Source of the DNA: a virus
DNA length: 23,277 bases
IMG/VR virus record: IMGVR_UViG_3300021178_000045
Span: 1 to 23,277 of that record
Reading direction: 5' to 3' (one strand)
In this document: piece after piece, positions 21,165-23,277 of the stretch
Numbering within the stretch: the first letter of the stretch is position 1
Layout: each line of letters begins with the position of its first letter
Program-made: the position numbers and the translations under genes
The notes under the pieces: model-generated
The model's database searches: none
Told to the model about the DNA's origin: nothing
What the model saw: the letters and a program-made list of their open reading frames with translations, nothing else

Positions 21165-22633
21165 GCCGCATCACTCACACGCTTATCTATCGCATGCGCC
21201 CATCTTGGACCATAGTCGCGACTGTTAGATGCCCAGTCATATACCTGTTTTGGATGCCACGTCTGGCCTTGTCCTACCTGATAACGTGGCTTTCCTTCCA
21301 TCGATGCCGTCTCCGAATCAAGAGGCACATTCTGATGCCCCGAATTGGGTTTGACAAGATCGGGATGAAAACAATAGGCCAAAGCGTCCACAAGATCATC
21401 ATGCTCCTTCGATTTATCATCCACACGATAGGCATAAATCTGTGCCCGCAACAGGCCCATATCGGGGTGGATATGAATACTTCTAGCTTCCCAACGTCCC
21501 ACAAGTCCGCCAATACGATTGTCCGACCATTTGGCCTGTCCGTGATGCTGAAGCTCCACATACTTGAAATCAAATAGCTGATACCGCGCAATCGCTTCTC
21601 TCAAGCTGTATTCCAGAGCTTGCCCCTTTCGTCTTTCGACTCCCAAAACATCCGGTTTCTGATGCTGAAGCGTCTTCACAAGCTCTTTAACGACTTCCCC
21701 AGGATCTTCTCGCCTAATTCCTTTGGCTTCCAGCACCCAAGCCTGGTTCCCATGCGTAAACCCAACCGTCACAATCGCCGTATAATCCCCGTCATTTTCA
21801 GAATAAGCCGGATCACACACCGTTACTTTCCTGGCCCAGCGCATCCCTTCCGGCATACTCGTATACAACGTTTCAAACTGTTTTTTGAACGGTTGCGTGG
21901 CAGGATCGATTCTCTGTAGCAGATATTCTCTAGCGAAGTTGATACTGCCCATCTCTTGCCGCTTTAGGGCCAAGGCTTTCTCCGACCAGAGAAACGGAAA
22001 GAGCGCTTTACCGTTATAGAGCGCTGGCTTTTTCCATTGAGTGTACGCCTCATTCTTCTCGAGTTTTTCAAGCAGATCGCCAAAATTGACGGGTGTTCCG
22101 ACAGTCACCAGCTTAGTCTTTTCCATGGCCATCCCCGTAATAACCCCAAAATAGGCCCGTTCCTGGTCCTCATCCGTCATGCCCCCCAAATCCTTCAGCG
22201 GATCATCCACAATAATATCGTCAGGATGCCGACCACGGCTCGAAGTGCCAAACCCTAACCCAGAAATAAAACTGCCGTTCGAAAAACTAAGCTGATCGGT
22301 TCCCCAGATTTCTTTTGTCGTCGGACGAAGCGGAGCCAGGAATTCATTGTTCTCCACCGTCAACCGTAAATCTCGGATGAGTTTTCGGCATTGATCTTCG
22401 GAATAACTGATGAGCAGGATTTCTCTCTTGCCCCTTATGACCCGCCAGAGCGGATACGCAATCGACCAAAAATGGCTTTTGCCATGACCTCTGGGAGCCT
22501 GAACCAAAAGCCGGTCATGATTCAAAATCAACTCTTCCCAATCCTGATAGTGCGTCGGCCATTTCATGCCCAGGAATTTTCTGGTGAAATACTCTAAGCT
22601 TCCCTGCGCCAAGAGCCACGGCGTCGCATTCAT
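21161..22633 (-). CDS. terL: Terminase large subunit (ATPase and nuclease)
   Basis: 490 aa motor that packages DNA into the prohead and cuts it. ATPase: Walker A QAPRGHGKS (45-53), Walker B DDIIVDDP (138-145), coupling motif VTVGTP (176-181). RNase H-like nuclease: Asp274 in TVCDPAY, Glu333 in GVERRKG, and HDDLVDALAY (411-420) with Asp412/Asp413/Asp416. All key residues are present, so it should be active. The ATG overlaps the TerS-like stop (TAATG) with GGAAG seven bases upstream. Its length is typical. The packaging type (cos or pac) cannot be read from it here. Confidence 0.95.
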   Translation of the reverse strand: MNATPWLLAQGSLEYFTRKFLGMKWPTHYQDWEELILNHDRLLVQAPRGHGKSHFWSIAYPLWRVIRGKREILLISYSEDQCRKLIRDLRLTVENNEFLAPLRPTTKEIWGTDQLSFSNGSFISGLGFGTSSRGRHPDDIIVDDPLKDLGGMTDEDQERAYFGVITGMAMEKTKLVTVGTPVNFGDLLEKLEKNEAYTQWKKPALYNGKALFPFLWSEKALALKRQEMGSINFAREYLLQRIDPATQPFKKQFETLYTSMPEGMRWARKVTVCDPAYSENDGDYTAIVTVGFTHGNQAWVLEAKGIRREDPGEVVKELVKTLQHQKPDVLGVERRKGQALEYSLREAIARYQLFDFKYVELQHHGQAKWSDNRIGGLVGRWEARSIHIHPDMGLLRAQIYAYRVDDKSKEHDDLVDALAYCFHPDLVKPNSGHQNVPLDSETASMEGKPRYQVGQGQTWHPKQVYDWASNSRDYGPRWAHAIDKRVSDAA

Positions 22634-23166
22634 TAGGCCGCTTCCGTATCGAGTGCGCGTCTGGCCAGTTGTTTGAGTTCCGATTCGACTTCAGGAGTGA
22701 GCTGAGGAAGGTTAAAAACGTTGATCTGCGTGCCAGGAGCCGTCTGCTTGTAAGCTCCTTCTATCTTAGCCAGTTCCGCTAAACTTTTATGCTGGCTGTC
22801 TTCTAACCGACCGCCTTCATAGAAGTTCTCCACGTGCTTTGCCGCAATCCACGCAGGCGTCGGAATTTCGCAGAGGGCTTTAACTTTCGCGTCTTCTTCG
22901 CGAAAACAAGATAACTTTTTAATGAGGCTCTCTCCTTTTTCAATTCCAATGCCAGATGCTTCTGATGCTTTAGAGACATCCCAGCTATGCGCCCGAAGTT
23001 CCCGCAAAAAACGGAGGTCGTTAAGGCTAAGCCTTTTGAAGATGAGTCTGTCGATTGTGGCAGGATTTCCGTCTTCGTCGAATTTAAGGGGGACAATAGC
23101 TTCTTTGCCACGGATCTTGATCTTGCGGGCTTTGTCATTAACGACCTTTTCAAGATTCTCTTTCAA
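22633..23166 (-). CDS. terS: Terminase small subunit-like protein, 177 aa
   Basis: Located directly before terL with a TAATG overlap. Residues about 45-85 read as a helix-turn-helix: LSLNDLRFLRELRAHSWDVS then KASEASGIGIEKGESLIKKL, as in small terminase DNA-binding domains. A helical middle (AKHVENFYEGGRLEDSQHKS) and C-terminal part (LTPEVESELKQLARRALDTE) would serve oligomerisation and TerL contact. The start is TTG at 23166; no ATG or GTG is available before an in-frame stop and no ribosome site is clear, so the true start is unsure. Assignment rests on the helix-turn-helix and its position. Confidence 0.75.
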   Translation of the reverse strand: MKENLEKVVNDKARKIKIRGKEAIVPLKFDEDGNPATIDRLIFKRLSLNDLRFLRELRAHSWDVSKASEASGIGIEKGESLIKKLSCFREEDAKVKALCEIPTPAWIAAKHVENFYEGGRLEDSQHKSLAELAKIEGAYKQTAPGTQINVFNLPQLTPEVESELKQLARRALDTEAA

Positions 23167-23201
23167 AACGGACGTGAAGTGGCTCTGCGCTGTCCTTCAC
23201 G

Positions 23202-23256
23202 CCGATTGCTCTCGGGCAGAAAGCAAATCGGAAAATCAAACGCTCTCAGCCCGAGA
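23202..23256. other. Overlapping inverted repeats upstream of the terS-like gene
   Basis: CCGATTGCT (23202-23210) pairs with AGCAAATCGG (23222-23231) with one bulged base and an 11-base loop. TCTCGGGC (23210-23217) also matches GCCCGAGA (23249-23256) exactly, so the two hairpins compete. No T-tract follows on either strand, so it is not an intrinsic terminator. A third pair, GTGAAG (23174-23179) and CTTCAC (23195-23200), lies next to the start. This non-coding stretch of about 110 bases could be a packaging or regulatory site, or the edge of another gene; no protein is visible in it. Confidence 0.35.
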
Positions 23257-23277
23257 TTGCGCTATCTATAGCATGAA

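Noticed and set aside
23202-23231. Intrinsic terminator upstream of terS
   Set aside because: The stem is bulged and no run of T follows on either strand.
22987-23271. Plus-strand 94-aa ORF opposite the terS-like gene
   Set aside because: No ribosome site, no domain, and antisense to the helix-turn-helix-coding frame.
1-23277. CRISPR array, tRNA genes, integrase or insertion sequence
   Set aside because: Nothing with regular direct repeats plus spacers, no tRNA cloverleaf, and no recombinase or transposase motifs were seen.

Overview
The window looks like part of a tailed-phage (Caudoviricetes) genome, either a free phage or a prophage. It resembles podovirus or N4-like phages assembled from uncultured hosts. 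The evidence is a large terminase with Walker and nuclease motifs, a P22-type portal, a scaffold-like protein, an N4-gp56-type major capsid protein, a gp4-like head-tail adaptor, fibre-like proteins and an M15 peptidase endolysin. There are no tRNA or rRNA genes, no integrase, no replication genes and no CRISPR array. The host is probably Gram-negative: one protein has a lipobox and others have Sec-type leaders. The host lineage cannot be told from the sequence. Shine-Dalgarno sites of the GGAG type are common and many starts rest on them.

Almost everything is on the minus strand, so gene order runs from high to low coordinates. Packaging and head (23166 to 14500): TerS-like, TerL, 64-aa Cys protein, acidic Gly/Asp-rich protein, 51-aa Cys protein, portal, Cys-rich 203-aa protein, 123-aa helical protein, scaffold, major capsid. 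Glycosyltransferase island (14495 to 9739): a 36-aa ORF, a GT2-like protein, a 77-aa protein, a secreted fibre-like 102-aa protein, two GT2 enzymes and one GT-B enzyme. Connector, tail and fibres (9739 to 2010): head-tail adaptor, 800-aa beta-rich protein, 245-aa fibre-like protein with a signal peptide, and three Gln/Asn/Pro-rich proteins that may be internal or ejected virion proteins. Lysis end (1524 to 1): five tiny hydrophilic proteins, the endolysin, and a partial coiled-coil ORF cut by the left edge. Most joins are ATGA, TAATG or TGATG overlaps or gaps under about 35 bases, so this reads as one long translationally coupled late operon with no convincing internal promoter or terminator.

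The exception is a plus-strand insert at about 1542-2092. It has a near-consensus sigma70 promoter, two tandem 13-bp operator-like repeats inside that promoter, and two genes. The first encodes a ribbon-helix-helix (CopG/Arc-like) sequence running in frame into a lipoprotein signal peptide with a lipobox. The second encodes a 55-aa membrane protein whose 3' half overlaps the convergent end of a late gene. The arrangement is that of a phage moron: an independently expressed cassette between late genes. It is the most unusual part of the window, followed by the four-glycosyltransferase island inside the virion module and the Sec-type leaders on virion-like proteins.
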